The notes: generated from the letters alone by a model not told the origin. DNA of 64,000 nucleotides from Polaribacter glomeratus (GCF_002954665.1 NZ_MSCM01000001.1:2130290-2194289); one strand, 5' to 3'; shown: positions 18,720 to 27,420, numbered from the stretch's first letter. Numbers and translations are program-made.

Positions 18720-19136
18720 TTATAAATTATCAACTAAAAAGTTGATTAAATCTGTTGTAGTTACAATACCAACCAACTCATTATCTTCTACCACTGGTAG
18801 CGCATGAAACTCTTGTTTAGATAGCAATTTTGCAACATCTTTAACCGACGCATACGGTGCAACCATATACAAGTTTTTTGCCATAACTTGCTTTATTGTA
18901 AACATGTCATACATAAACGTATCCACACTCTTTTCATCCTCAGATACATCAGAATAACTAATTCTTAAAAGGTCTGTATAACTTAACATGCCTATTACCT
19001 CTTTATTTTGAATAATAGGAATATGGCGAATATTATGTTCTTTAAATAATTTTTCTGCTGTTTCTAACGTATCGGTTATATTTAATGTGACAACATTTGA
19101 TGTCATTATTTTTGATATAGGAGTTCTTTTTTTCAT
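18720..19136 (-). CDS. Tandem CBS-domain protein
   Basis: A 138-residue cytoplasmic protein made of two CBS domains (about 5-60 and 80-137), each with the typical I-M and RHIPII/HALPVV then GMLSYTDL/GIVTTTDL pattern. CBS pairs bind adenine nucleotides or similar ligands as a sensor module. No effector domain is attached, so it is a stand-alone sensor or subunit. A perfect TGAT-N4-ATCA palindrome lies 55 bp upstream, hinting at control by a Crp/Fnr-type regulator. Confidence 0.92.
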   Translation of the reverse strand: MKKRTPISKIMTSNVVTLNITDTLETAEKLFKEHNIRHIPIIQNKEVIGMLSYTDLLRISYSDVSEDEKSVDTFMYDMFTIKQVMAKNLYMVAPYASVKDVAKLLSKQEFHALPVVEDNELVGIVTTTDLINFLVDNL

Positions 19137-19190
19137 GATATTACTCTTTAATTTCTAACACAAATTTCAGTAAAAAATAGATTTTAAAAG

Positions 19191-19204
19191 ATGATTTTTA
19201 TCAT
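19191..19204. promoter_or_regulatory. Possible Crp/Fnr-type operator upstream of the CBS gene
   Basis: ATGATTTTTATCAT is a perfect palindrome containing TGAT-N4-ATCA, the core of FNR/FixK-type sites. It lies 55 bp upstream of the CBS-protein start. In AT-rich DNA such a site can occur by chance. Confidence 0.35.
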
Positions 19205-19263
19205 GTATAAACACTTTTATAGCCGGCTTTTATTAGATGATGGAACGTATAGCAATAAAAATC

Positions 19264-19297
19264 AAAAAAGCCTCAAAACTAAAATGTTTTGAGGCTT
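19264..19297 (-). terminator. Rho-independent terminator of tRNA-Arg
   Basis: A 12-bp perfect stem (arms 19268-19279 and 19286-19297) with a 6-base loop is followed on the minus strand by a T run. It lies 6 bp past the tRNA 3' end. Confidence 0.9.
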
Positions 19298-19303
19298 TAT
19301 ATG

Positions 19304-19377
19304 TGACTGTGAAAGGGCTCGAACCTTCAACCATCAGAGCCGAAATCTGATATTCTATCCAATTGAACTACACAGCC
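19304..19377 (-). tRNA. tRNA-Arg (anticodon TCG)
   Basis: A 74-base cloverleaf on the minus strand. Acceptor GGCTGTG pairs with CACAGTC (one G-U). U8 A9 follow, then D-stem GTTC/GAAT, anticodon stem TCAGA/TCTGA around loop TTTCGGC (anticodon TCG), a 5-base variable loop, and T-arm GAAGG-TTCGAGC-CCTTT. Discriminator is A. CCA is not encoded. It reads CGA and probably other CGN arginine codons. A strong terminator follows at once. Confidence 0.95.
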
Positions 19378-19394
19378 ATTATTGTACTAAAAAC

Positions 19395-19847
19395 TTAACC
19401 CATTAAATTCTTTTTCACCAACGTAGAAATTGTTTTACCATCTGCTTTACCTGCTAATTCTGCAGAAACAACACCCATAACTTTCCCCATATCTTGCATT
19501 CCAGAAGCGCCCAACATTTTAATTGTTGTAATTACCACTTCTTCTATTTTTTCGTCTGATACTGCTTCGGGTAAAAATTGTTCTAAAACAGCCAACTCAA
19601 TTAATTCAGGATCTGCTAAATCTTGTCTTCCTTGTTCTATGAAAATAGCTGCACTATCTTTTCTTTGTTTAACTTGCTTTTGAATAATTTTAACTTCTTG
19701 TTCTTCTGTCAATTCTTCTTTAACGCCCGTTTCTGTTTTGGCTAACAAAAAAGCAGATTTAACAGCTCTTAAAGCTTGTAAAGCAATTGTATCTTTTGCT
19801 TTCATGGCCTCTTTCATTTTGTCCATTACTTGTGTTTGCAAACTCAT
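19395..19847 (-). CDS. GatB/YqeY domain-containing protein
   Basis: A 150-residue cytoplasmic protein matching the stand-alone YqeY family over its full length, related to the tail of the GatB/GatE amidotransferase subunits. Typical features are the helical N-terminus (KEAMKAKDTIALQALRAVKSAF), the KQRKDSAAIFIEQGRQDLA stretch, LEQFLP, and the C-terminal GKVMGVV...GKADGKTISTLVKKNL. YqeY proteins may bind tRNA, but no reaction is established. It sits 29 bp downstream of a retropepsin-like protease gene on the same strand. Confidence 0.93.
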   Translation of the reverse strand: MSLQTQVMDKMKEAMKAKDTIALQALRAVKSAFLLAKTETGVKEELTEEQEVKIIQKQVKQRKDSAAIFIEQGRQDLADPELIELAVLEQFLPEAVSDEKIEEVVITTIKMLGASGMQDMGKVMGVVSAELAGKADGKTISTLVKKNLMG

Positions 19848-19876
19848 ATTTTATATTTTGTGATTATTAAGTATTA

Positions 19877-20326
19877 TTATTTCCTCCTTTTTTTAAGGTA
19901 AAGTATTCTGTTAGGATAATCGATAAAAGCCTTTCCTTTATGTAAAATATCTGCTCCAATAATTCCATGAACTTCATCTGCATTGTGCTGCGTTAAAGCA
20001 GTGTTTACATGCGATAAATCGAACAAGACTAAATGACATTTAGTTGTTTTCCAATTGCCAATTTTAAGGGTATTGTTCTCTGATTGCTGCGTCTCCATGC
20101 CAATAGCTCCTGCACCAGCAGCTTTGGTTTCGCTTTCTTGAGCATCTAAATTAAAATATGCAATTCTATCTAAACCAACACATGAATTTGAAGCACCTGT
20201 ATCTAAAATAAAACGTCCTTTAACACCATTTATCTTCGCTTTTAACTCTAAATGATTCGTGGCAATTTTCTTTAATTTTATTTTAAGATACTTGTTCTTT
20301 TTTAATATTTTAGAAATCCTTTTCAT
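19877..20326 (-). CDS. Retropepsin-like aspartic protease
   Basis: A 149-residue single-domain clan AA aspartic protease. The active-site motif is ILDTGASNS (D42), and the hydrophobic-hydrophobic-Gly partner is GIIGADIL (121-128). As in retroviral proteases, one domain implies a homodimer. There is no signal peptide, and the basic N-terminus (KRISKILKKNKYLKIKLKK) may contact nucleic acid or membrane. Bacteroidota carry many such small proteases of unknown substrate. It probably forms an operon with the downstream yqeY-like gene. Confidence 0.87.
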   Translation of the reverse strand: MKRISKILKKNKYLKIKLKKIATNHLELKAKINGVKGRFILDTGASNSCVGLDRIAYFNLDAQESETKAAGAGAIGMETQQSENNTLKIGNWKTTKCHLVLFDLSHVNTALTQHNADEVHGIIGADILHKGKAFIDYPNRILYLKKRRK

Positions 20327-20428
20327 TATGATAATTAGGTGTTCAAAAATACGATTTAATCATTTAAAAAAAATAGCTAAAGACGTGTTATTTAATATTA
20401 TTCTAAATATTAAGTATTCAAAAACGAA

Positions 20429-20460
20429 TTTGCAATCGTTATAAATAATCAGTACTTTTA
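20429..20460 (+). promoter_or_regulatory. Probable promoter of the 153-residue Cys-containing protein gene
   Basis: TTTG (20429-20432), 20-bp spacer, TACTTTTA (20453-20460). This is close to the Bacteroidota TTTG-N19-TAnnTTTG pattern, with the last base changed. It ends 21 bp before the start codon. Confidence 0.45.
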
Positions 20461-20481
20461 ATAAAGATAAATTGGTTACTG

Positions 20482-20943
20482 ATGAAAACAACAAAAAGAC
20501 TAGAAGCTGCATTAATAAAGTTATATAATGCCTACCATAATAACAGATTAAATCCAGAAGATTGCACAGCATGCGCTGTTGGTAATATTTTAGATAACCA
20601 TGATAGTTGGAAACATTTATCTGATCAGCATGGTTCATTAAAATTAAGTTATGTAGGCAGAGTTCATCAAAACTTAGGAAGAAAATTTAACGGATATTCT
20701 CCTGAAGAAATCTTACAGATTGAAAAATTGTTTTTAGATTCTTGCGGATTTAAAACACCTTTATGCCATTACAATCCTAAACCTAAAAACCCAACCTCTA
20801 ACGAAGTTTTGTTTGATGGTTTATGCAATGTGGTTGAATTATTGTGCAAATTAGATGGTATTCCTTACATCTTAGATTACTCTAAACTGTTTGAGCAAGA
20901 AGATGGGGAACCTGTCTATCATTTAGAAACTTTTTTAGGATAA
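20482..20943 (+). CDS. Conserved flavobacterial protein of unknown function with CxxC motif
   Basis: A 153-residue soluble protein with six cysteines, including CTACAVGN at 28-35, CGFKTPLC (91-98), and two later cysteines in DGLCNVVELLC. The pattern could bind a metal or form redox pairs, but I do not recognise a characterised domain. From memory, similar proteins in flavobacteria are sometimes labelled NqrF-related. The sequence has no ferredoxin or FAD/NADH domain, so I do not adopt that name, although the nqr operon is close by on the opposite strand. A small lipoprotein gene follows after 65 bp. Confidence 0.82.
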   Translation: MKTTKRLEAALIKLYNAYHNNRLNPEDCTACAVGNILDNHDSWKHLSDQHGSLKLSYVGRVHQNLGRKFNGYSPEEILQIEKLFLDSCGFKTPLCHYNPKPKNPTSNEVLFDGLCNVVELLCKLDGIPYILDYSKLFEQEDGEPVYHLETFLG

Positions 20944-21008
20944 ATAGAAATAAAAGTATATTCTAATTAGAATTGGTTTAAATTGCAGTAATTCTAAATT
21001 TAAGATAT

Positions 21009-21191
21009 ATGAAAAAGTTATTATTTATTGTACTCTGTTTATCATTATCATTAACTTCTTGCAGAGAAGATAAAAAAAAGCAAGAAAAACCAAAAGTAGA
21101 AACTGAAGGCGAAGTAAATATTGAAACACCTCAAGGGAGTATTAAAACTGATAAAAAAGGAAATGTTGATATTACGATTAAAGACAAATAA
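21009..21191 (+). CDS. Small lipoprotein
   Basis: A 60-residue protein with a signal peptide ending in the lipobox LTSC (lipidated C18), then a highly charged Lys/Glu-rich mature part (EDKKKQEKPKVETEG) and a short repetitive beta-like tail (GSIKTDKKGNVDITIKDK). It should be anchored in the inner or outer membrane. No function is recognisable. A bidirectional terminator separates it from the convergent nqrF. Confidence 0.75.
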   Translation: MKKLLFIVLCLSLSLTSCREDKKKQEKPKVETEGEVNIETPQGSIKTDKKGNVDITIKDK

Positions 21192-21228
21192 TTAATCTGA
21201 TTATTTTATTCTTTTACGATTATAAAAT

Positions 21229-21262
21229 AAAAAGTCGATTCATAAATGAATCGACTTTTTTA
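21229..21262. terminator. Bidirectional terminator shared by the lipoprotein gene and the nqr operon
   Basis: A perfect 15-bp stem (21229-21243 and 21246-21260) around a 2-base centre, with A-rich and T-rich flanks, lies between convergent genes. Confidence 0.9.
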
Positions 21263-21292
21263 ATTTATATAGTACTGAAATAAATATGCTGT

Positions 21293-22603
21293 TTATCCAC
21301 CAAAGTCATCAAAACGGATATTCTCGTCTGCTAAACCAAAGTCTTCACCCATTTTTTGAACCGCATTATTCATTAACGGTGGTCCACAGAAATATAATTC
21401 TAAATCTTCTGGTGTTTCATGGTGATTTAAATAGTTCTCAATTACACAATTGTGAATGAATCCCATAAAACCATCTCCAGCTTCATCATTAATATCTTTT
21501 TTAACTTTCCAGTTATCAGTCTCTAAAGGATCTGATAACGCGATGAAGAATTTAAAGTTTGGAAAATCCTTTTCTAAAGCTCTAAAATGATCCATATAAA
21601 ACAGCTCTGCTTTAGAACGACCTCCGTACCAATAAGTTACTTTTCTACCTGTCTTTAAAGTTCTGAATAAATGATATAAGTGAGAACGCATTGGTGCCAT
21701 ACCTGCTCCACCACCTACATATAACATTTCCGATTCAGATTCGTTGATAAAGAACTCACCGTAAGGTCCTGAAATAGTACACTTATCACCTTTCTTTAGA
21801 CTAAAAATGTAAGACGAAGCTATTCCTGGGTTTACATCCATCCATCCGCCTTTTGCTCTATCAAATGGTGGTGTAGCAATACGTACGTTTAACATAATTT
21901 CTCTTCCCTCTGCTGGGTAAGAAGCCATAGAATATGCTCTTTCTATCGTTTCCGAATTTTTCATTACTAATGGTCTAAGTTTAAACTTATCCCATTCTGC
22001 TTTAAATTTATCTGGAGTTTCGTGCTCTTCTGGATGCGCTGTAATATCCATATCAGCAAACTTAACTTCACATGGAGGTATTTCAATTTGAATATATCCA
22101 CCTGCTTTGTATCCCATGTCTGCAGGGATCTCAACAACGAATTCTTTAATAAATGAAGCTACATTGTAATTTCTAACAACCACTGCATCCCATTTTTTTA
22201 TTCCGAATACTTCCTCTGGAATTGTAATATTCATGTCTTGTTTTACTTTAACCTGACATGCTAAACGTACTCCTGTTTTTAACTCCTTTTTTGTAAAGTG
22301 AGGTGTTTCTGTTGGCAGTGCCTCTCCTCCACCTTCTAAAACGTGGCATTCACACTGTACACATGATCCACCACCACCACACGCCGATGGTAAAAATATT
22401 TTCTCGTTTCCAAGTGTTGTTAAAAGAGTACTTCCAGATCCTACTACTATTTTCTTTTCTCCGTTTATGGTAATTGTTACCGGACCTGAGGGAGATAATT
22501 TTTGTTTTACAAACAATAACAACGACACTAATAAAAGTGTTATTAATAAGAAAGCTGCTACTGTTGCAAAAATGGTTCCTGTTGTACCTGCTGCTAATAT
22601 CAT
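21293..22603 (-). CDS. nqrF: Na+-translocating NADH:quinone reductase subunit F
   Basis: A 436-residue electron-entry subunit of Na+-NQR in the inner membrane. One N-terminal helix (about 5-32) is followed by a [2Fe-2S] ferredoxin domain with cysteines C75, C81, C84 and C116. Next come FAD-binding (RAYSMASYP near 222-230) and NADH-binding domains (YVGGGAGMAPMRSH), with the ending RFDDFGG. It passes electrons from NADH through FAD and the iron-sulfur centre to the membrane flavins. It is the last gene of nqrABCDEF, 4 bp after nqrE. Confidence 0.96.
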   Translation of the reverse strand: MILAAGTTGTIFATVAAFLLITLLLVSLLLFVKQKLSPSGPVTITINGEKKIVVGSGSTLLTTLGNEKIFLPSACGGGGSCVQCECHVLEGGGEALPTETPHFTKKELKTGVRLACQVKVKQDMNITIPEEVFGIKKWDAVVVRNYNVASFIKEFVVEIPADMGYKAGGYIQIEIPPCEVKFADMDITAHPEEHETPDKFKAEWDKFKLRPLVMKNSETIERAYSMASYPAEGREIMLNVRIATPPFDRAKGGWMDVNPGIASSYIFSLKKGDKCTISGPYGEFFINESESEMLYVGGGAGMAPMRSHLYHLFRTLKTGRKVTYWYGGRSKAELFYMDHFRALEKDFPNFKFFIALSDPLETDNWKVKKDINDEAGDGFMGFIHNCVIENYLNHHETPEDLELYFCGPPLMNNAVQKMGEDFGLADENIRFDDFGG

Positions 22604-22607
22604 TCTT

Positions 22608-23333
22608 CTATGGATTTATATTTGTATTATTTGCTACTATTTCTTTAGCTTCTTTTTTTACTTCTTTACTTTCAACTTTAGCTTCTACTTTTGGTTTATC
22701 TACCGCAGGTTCATCACCTCCAGTTAACATTCCTCCAAAACTCATAAAACCAATTGCCATCAACCCTGTGATGATAAACGTAATTCCTAATCCTCTTAAT
22801 GCAGGAGGAACACTTGAATAACGTATTTTTTCGCGAATTGCAGCAATTGCTAAAATTGCTAAAAACCATCCAATTCCAGAACCAACACCATAAGTAAGTG
22901 CTAAACCTAAAGTAGGGATTTCACGAGATTGCATAAATAAACTTCCTCCTAAAATAGCGCAGTTTACAGCAATTAAAGGTAAAAAAATACCTAATGAGTT
23001 GTATAAAGACGGTGAAAATTTCTCTACAATAATCTCTACTAGTTGCACCATGGTTGCAATCGTTGCAATAAACATGATGAATGACAAGAAACTTAAATCA
23101 TATTGTGCGTATTCTGCACCCAACCAAGATAATGCGCCTTCTTGTAATAAATACTGATCTAACAACCAGTTTAAAGGCACAGTTACTGCTAATACAAAGA
23201 TTACAGCTGCTCCTAAACCAACAGCAGTAGCTACTTTTTTTGATACAGCAAGATAAGAGCACATTCCTAAAAAGGTTGCAAAAACCATGTTATCTATAAA
23301 TATCGATTTGAAAAATAATTCTATGTGTTCCAT
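22608..23333 (-). CDS. nqrE: Na+-translocating NADH:quinone reductase subunit E, with a charged C-terminal extension
   Basis: A 241-residue membrane subunit with six helices. The conserved Cys in GMCSYLA (helix 1) and in NCAILGG (helix 4) coordinate the intramembrane iron centre between NqrD and NqrE. The family usually ends near 200 residues, after [15 protein letters not shown]. Here about 40 more residues follow, rich in Lys, Glu and Val ([19 protein letters not shown]), probably cytoplasmic or periplasmic and disordered. A 78-bp gap containing an inverted repeat separates it from nqrD, unlike the 2-4 bp gaps elsewhere in the operon. Confidence 0.94.
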   Translation of the reverse strand: MEHIELFFKSIFIDNMVFATFLGMCSYLAVSKKVATAVGLGAAVIFVLAVTVPLNWLLDQYLLQEGALSWLGAEYAQYDLSFLSFIMFIATIATMVQLVEIIVEKFSPSLYNSLGIFLPLIAVNCAILGGSLFMQSREIPTLGLALTYGVGSGIGWFLAILAIAAIREKIRYSSVPPALRGLGITFIITGLMAIGFMSFGGMLTGGDEPAVDKPKVEAKVESKEVKKEAKEIVANNTNINP

Positions 23334-23340
23334 ATTCTTT

Positions 23341-23409
23341 ACAATTATAAGTTATCAGTAATCAGTTTTCAATGTTTATATTCATTAAAAACAGCGCACT
23401 GATAATTGT
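23341..23409. repeat. Inverted repeat in the nqrD-nqrE spacer
   Basis: The left arm (23341-23347 ACAATTA and 23353-23359 TATCAGT) pairs with the right arm ACTGATAATTGT (23398-23409), interrupted by a 5-base insert and an AT-rich loop. The block fills the only long spacer of the nqr operon. Confidence 0.55.
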
Positions 23410-23411
23410 AT

Positions 23412-24059
23412 TTAATTTTCTTCTATTAATGAGGTGTTTCTACTACGTTGAATCCAAATAATAATACCAACTACAATTAAAGCCATTGGTGATAATAACA
23501 TAAAACCGTTATTTTCATAACCAATTGCGTATAATCCTGTTTTTTCTATCGGATCTCCTAACACTTTAAATCCTAATAAAGTTCCAGAACCCAAAAGCTC
23601 TCTAAAGAAACCAACAATAATCAAGATTAAACCGTAACCAGCTGCATTTCCTATTCCGTCTAAGAAAGATCTCCATGGTTTGTTTCCTAAAGCAAAAGCT
23701 TCAAAACGTCCCATAATAATACAGTTTGTAATGATCAAACCAACAAAAACAGATAGTGTTTTACTTAATTCGTAAGCAAATGCCTTTAAAACTAAATCAA
23801 CAATAATAACTAAAGCCGCAACTACAATAAGCTGCACTATAATTCTAATTTTTGATGGAATAACATTACGTAAAAGTGAAATTACTACGTTACCGATAGC
23901 TAATACTGCCATTACCGATACTGCCATTACAATTGATGCTTTTAATTCTGCTGTAATTGCCAATGCCGAACAAATACCTAATACCTGAATTGTAATAGGG
24001 TTATTGTCTGCTAATGGGTCTGTCAGTAATGCGGTGTCTTTTTTTGATAAAAGTGCCAT
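23412..24059 (-). CDS. nqrD: Na+-translocating NADH:quinone reductase subunit D
   Basis: A 215-residue six-helix membrane subunit, homologous to NqrE and arranged with it as an inverted pair. Conserved Cys lie in LGICSALAIT (helix 1) and TNCIIMGR (helix 4), giving the other ligands of the shared iron centre. Length and the motif RFEAFALGNKPWRSFLDGIGNAAGY are typical. It starts 3 bp after nqrC and precedes the unusual spacer before nqrE. Confidence 0.95.
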   Translation of the reverse strand: MALLSKKDTALLTDPLADNNPITIQVLGICSALAITAELKASIVMAVSVMAVLAIGNVVISLLRNVIPSKIRIIVQLIVVAALVIIVDLVLKAFAYELSKTLSVFVGLIITNCIIMGRFEAFALGNKPWRSFLDGIGNAAGYGLILIIVGFFRELLGSGTLLGFKVLGDPIEKTGLYAIGYENNGFMLLSPMALIVVGIIIWIQRSRNTSLIEEN

Positions 24060-24062
24060 AAA

Positions 24063-24809
24063 TTATTTTTTTAATGAATTAAAATAAGGTACGTATAATT
24101 TTAAATCAGATTTCATCATAGCAGAAACTCCATCACCAGTAATTGTTGCACCAGCAATTGCATCTACTTCATAATCTGTTTTATTTTCGTTCTTTGGATC
24201 ATTATTTCCTTTGGCAACAGTAACTCCTTTAAAAACTCCTGCATCGGTCATTAAATGTTCGCCAATAAAATCGTCCATAAAAAAACGTTGCTTAATGTTT
24301 GCTCCTAAACCAGGTGTTTCACCTTTATGATCAAAGTAAGCTCCTTGAACAACCATATTTTCATCCAAAGAAACATACCCCCAAATTGCATCCCAAAGTC
24401 CTTTTCCTAAAATTGGTGCTACATAAAAAGTAACGCCATCTTTTTCTCCAATAAATAAAGGCAGTTTTCTGTCTTTACCTTCTTTTGCAAAAGCTTGTTG
24501 TTTTTTTACATCAATTAAATATGCATTTTCATCTTCAGAAATTTTATCCCCCTGAATAACAATTTGTCTTTTAATATACTTTTTAAAATCAGCACCAGCT
24601 TTATCTGTAGAAACAAAGTTTGCACTTGACTCATCATTTTCGTTTATACCCATTGCATACAGGATATTTTGTTGTTTCTCTATTCTTTTGTTTTCATCAA
24701 TATTTGGTTTTAATGATGAAGCAAAAAATGCTAACAACGAACCAACAATTAACACCATTATTACGGCAAAAATTATTGTATAACTATTACTATCTGTTCT
24801 CTTACTCAT
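24063..24809 (-). CDS. nqrC: Na+-translocating NADH:quinone reductase subunit C
   Basis: A 248-residue subunit with one N-terminal helix (about 12-32) and a periplasmic FMN-binding domain. The FMN is attached through a phosphoester bond to a threonine; the acceptor motif here is DAIAGATITGDGV, giving T222. ApbE performs the attachment in characterised systems; no apbE gene is in this window. Typical GLGA and PGLGAN motifs precede. It is third in the operon, with 2-3 bp gaps on both sides. Confidence 0.95.
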   Translation of the reverse strand: MSKRTDSNSYTIIFAVIMVLIVGSLLAFFASSLKPNIDENKRIEKQQNILYAMGINENDESSANFVSTDKAGADFKKYIKRQIVIQGDKISEDENAYLIDVKKQQAFAKEGKDRKLPLFIGEKDGVTFYVAPILGKGLWDAIWGYVSLDENMVVQGAYFDHKGETPGLGANIKQRFFMDDFIGEHLMTDAGVFKGVTVAKGNNDPKNENKTDYEVDAIAGATITGDGVSAMMKSDLKLYVPYFNSLKK

Positions 24810-24811
24810 AA

Positions 24812-26029
24812 TTAGGCAGTTTTAACTTTAGCTCGTTTTAATCTATTAGTTACATTTCCTTGAACCACGTAATGGTCTATTGTTGGAGCGAAAACATTCA
24901 TTAACAAGATTGCTAAAAACACTCCTTCTGGATATGCAGGATTAAATACACGTATCATAATTGATATAAAACCAATTAAGAAACCGTAAATCCATTTTCC
25001 TTTATTTGTTTGTGATGCTGTTACTGGATCTGTAGCCATATAAACTGCTCCAAAAGCCAAACCACCAATCATTAAGTGTTCCCACCAAACTGTATTCATT
25101 AATCCGTAAAATTTACTAGATTCTGTAATAATATCTGCTGCGACAACTTGATTAAAAATTAGTCCCATAACCGCGGCTCCTATAAAGGTTGACAAAATAA
25201 TTCTCCAGCTACCAATTTTGGTGAAAATCAAGAATCCTGCTCCTAAAAGGATCAAGAATGTAGATGTTTCACCCACAGAACCGGGAATAAATCCCATAAA
25301 TTTATCAAAAGTAGAATAAATTACTTCTTGATTTTGTGCATAACTTCCTAGAATAGTTTCTCCAGAAATTGCGTCTGCACTTGAACCTGCAGCTATTTCA
25401 TTTGCTCTTTCTACTGCTCCTTGCACCCAAACTTTATCTCCAGACATCCACGTTGGGTATGCAAAAAATAAAAATGCTCTAATTGTTAAAGCAGGGTTTA
25501 AGATGTTCATTCCTGTACCACCAAATACCTCTTTACCAATTATAACTCCAAAAACAACTGCAACAGCTAACATCCAAAGTGGTGTATCTACAGGCACAAT
25601 TAACGGAACTAACATACCCGTTACCAAATATCCTTCTTCAACTTCATGCCCTTTTATAACTGCGAAAATAAATTCGACTAAAAGGCCAACTCCGTAAGAA
25701 ATAATTACAAGTGGTAATACTTTTATAATACCTATCCAAAGGTTATCAAAAGTAAAAAAGTTTGCTAATACATCTGCTCTTAGTGAGCCATCTATTGCCG
25801 CGTAATGCTGATAACCAGCATTAAACATTCCAAAAATCAAACATGGAACTAAAGCTAAAATTACCGTGTTCATGGTACGCTTTAAATCGTCTGCTGCTTT
25901 TATATGAGTTCCTCCATGAGTAACTTCATTCGGTAAATATAAAAAGGTATGGATCGCATTAAATGCAGGCGCCATTTTTGTTCCTTTATATTTCTCTTTT
26001 AAATTATGTAAGTTTTCTTTTAAGCCCAT
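24812..26029 (-). CDS. nqrB: Na+-translocating NADH:quinone reductase subunit B
   Basis: A 405-residue integral membrane subunit with about ten helices, holding a covalent FMN, riboflavin and part of the sodium path. The threonine acceptor lies in DAISGETILG (T225). Characterised NqrB proteins have SGAT at this place, so the Ala before the Thr is replaced by Glu (codon GAA instead of GCA). GGTGMNILNPALTIRAF and ATDPVTASQTNKGKWIYG are conserved family stretches. The operon gap to nqrA is 4 bp. Confidence 0.95.
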   Translation of the reverse strand: MGLKENLHNLKEKYKGTKMAPAFNAIHTFLYLPNEVTHGGTHIKAADDLKRTMNTVILALVPCLIFGMFNAGYQHYAAIDGSLRADVLANFFTFDNLWIGIIKVLPLVIISYGVGLLVEFIFAVIKGHEVEEGYLVTGMLVPLIVPVDTPLWMLAVAVVFGVIIGKEVFGGTGMNILNPALTIRAFLFFAYPTWMSGDKVWVQGAVERANEIAAGSSADAISGETILGSYAQNQEVIYSTFDKFMGFIPGSVGETSTFLILLGAGFLIFTKIGSWRIILSTFIGAAVMGLIFNQVVAADIITESSKFYGLMNTVWWEHLMIGGLAFGAVYMATDPVTASQTNKGKWIYGFLIGFISIMIRVFNPAYPEGVFLAILLMNVFAPTIDHYVVQGNVTNRLKRAKVKTA

Positions 26030-26033
26030 AACC

Positions 26034-27383
26034 TTATCCTAATTCTTCTCTCATTAAATCTAAACCTTCTCTTATTATTTTCTGATGAGGTTGTTTAGAT
26101 ACACATATAAATTCCGTTAACGCAAAATCTTCTGGTGCTATCTCGTAACCCCCTAAAGCTTCCATTTCATCTAAATCTTTATACATAAATGCTTTTAACA
26201 ATTGCATTGGATAAATATCTAAAGGAAACACTTTTTCATAAGAACCGGTAACTACAAAAGCTCTATGCTCGCCATTTGTATTGGTGTTTAAATCAAATTT
26301 TTTCTTTGGTGTTAACCAAGAAAAAGTTAATGCTCTTGATGTAGAAACTTTATTAAAAACAGGTTTAGTCCACCCAAAAAGCTCATAATCATTTCCTTCT
26401 GGAATTGCAGTTAATTGGTTATCATAATACCCTAAATAGCCATCTTCTTTTACTTCTACTCCAGATAAAACATTACCACTAATAATTCTAGTATTGTCGT
26501 TATCTAAATTATTAGCAACAATATCAGTAATATTTGCACCTGCTATTGCAGTTACATATTGTGGTTTATTAAATTTAGAACCCGTTAAAGCTATAGTTCT
26601 TGTAGCATTAAACTTACCTGTTAAAAGTAACTCACCTATTATTACTAAATCTTGAGGCGTAACAACCCAAACAACTTCACCTTTATTAATAGGATCTAGT
26701 TTTCCAATTTGAGTACTTACATTTCCTGAAGGATGAGGGCCTGAAACCTTATGAAGTTCTACTCCATTTAATTTTGCTAATGGAGAATTAGAATTAGCGC
26801 CAACAGAAACATGAACTTTACCTTCCGTTAGTTTTGAAACTGCAGTAATTGCAGCCTGTAATTCTGCTTCTTTACCAGCCAAAGTATAATCTAAATCAGC
26901 AGCTAGTGGCGCACTTGCATAGGCAGACACAAAAATAGCTTTTGGTGCTTGATTTGGGTTTGCGACAACATCATAAGGACGTTGTTTTATAAATGGCCAA
27001 CAACCCGAAGCAAATAAATAATTCTTAACCTCTTCTGCAGACATTTTTGCCGCATCTTTAGTTTCAAATTGTTTATACTCTTGAGCTGGATCAGCAGCAA
27101 TCTTAATTGCTAATACTTTTCTTCTTGCTCCACGAATTACCTCTATAACTTGACCAGAAACAGGACTACAAAATAAAATACGTTCGTCACTTTTTGAATA
27201 AAAAAGCGATTCACCAGCTTTTACTTTTACTCCTTCTTTGGCAGTAAGTTTAGGTGTAATTCCATGAAAATCTGCTGGTTTAATTGCATAAACACCACTT
27301 AAAGAAACTTTTGTAGTGTTTTTTTCTGCAATACCAACAAGCTTAATATCTAAGCCTTTTTTAATACGAATGTCTTTTGACAT
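26034..27383 (-). CDS. nqrA: Na+-translocating NADH:quinone reductase subunit A
   Basis: A 449-residue peripheral cytoplasmic subunit that heads the operon. It contacts NqrB and is linked to quinone binding; it has no bound flavin. Family stretches seen are DIRIKKGLDIKL at the start, SPVSGQVIEVIRGARRKVLAI (barrel-sandwich part, near 74-94), and GPHPSGNVSTQIGKLDPI. A perfect TAnnTTTG -7 box lies 37 bp upstream. The complete complex couples NADH oxidation to sodium export, which fits a sodium-using marine bacterium and the NhaC gene near the window end. Confidence 0.95.
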   Translation of the reverse strand: MSKDIRIKKGLDIKLVGIAEKNTTKVSLSGVYAIKPADFHGITPKLTAKEGVKVKAGESLFYSKSDERILFCSPVSGQVIEVIRGARRKVLAIKIAADPAQEYKQFETKDAAKMSAEEVKNYLFASGCWPFIKQRPYDVVANPNQAPKAIFVSAYASAPLAADLDYTLAGKEAELQAAITAVSKLTEGKVHVSVGANSNSPLAKLNGVELHKVSGPHPSGNVSTQIGKLDPINKGEVVWVVTPQDLVIIGELLLTGKFNATRTIALTGSKFNKPQYVTAIAGANITDIVANNLDNDNTRIISGNVLSGVEVKEDGYLGYYDNQLTAIPEGNDYELFGWTKPVFNKVSTSRALTFSWLTPKKKFDLNTNTNGEHRAFVVTGSYEKVFPLDIYPMQLLKAFMYKDLDEMEALGGYEIAPEDFALTEFICVSKQPHQKIIREGLDLMREELG

Positions 27384-27420
27384 AGTAAATTAGGAATTTT
27401 AGTTATCTAAAAAAATCAAG

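Noticed and set aside
20482..20943. Naming the 153-residue protein as an NqrF subunit
   Set aside because: No [2Fe-2S] ferredoxin spacing and no FAD or NADH domains; the real nqrF is at 21293-22603.
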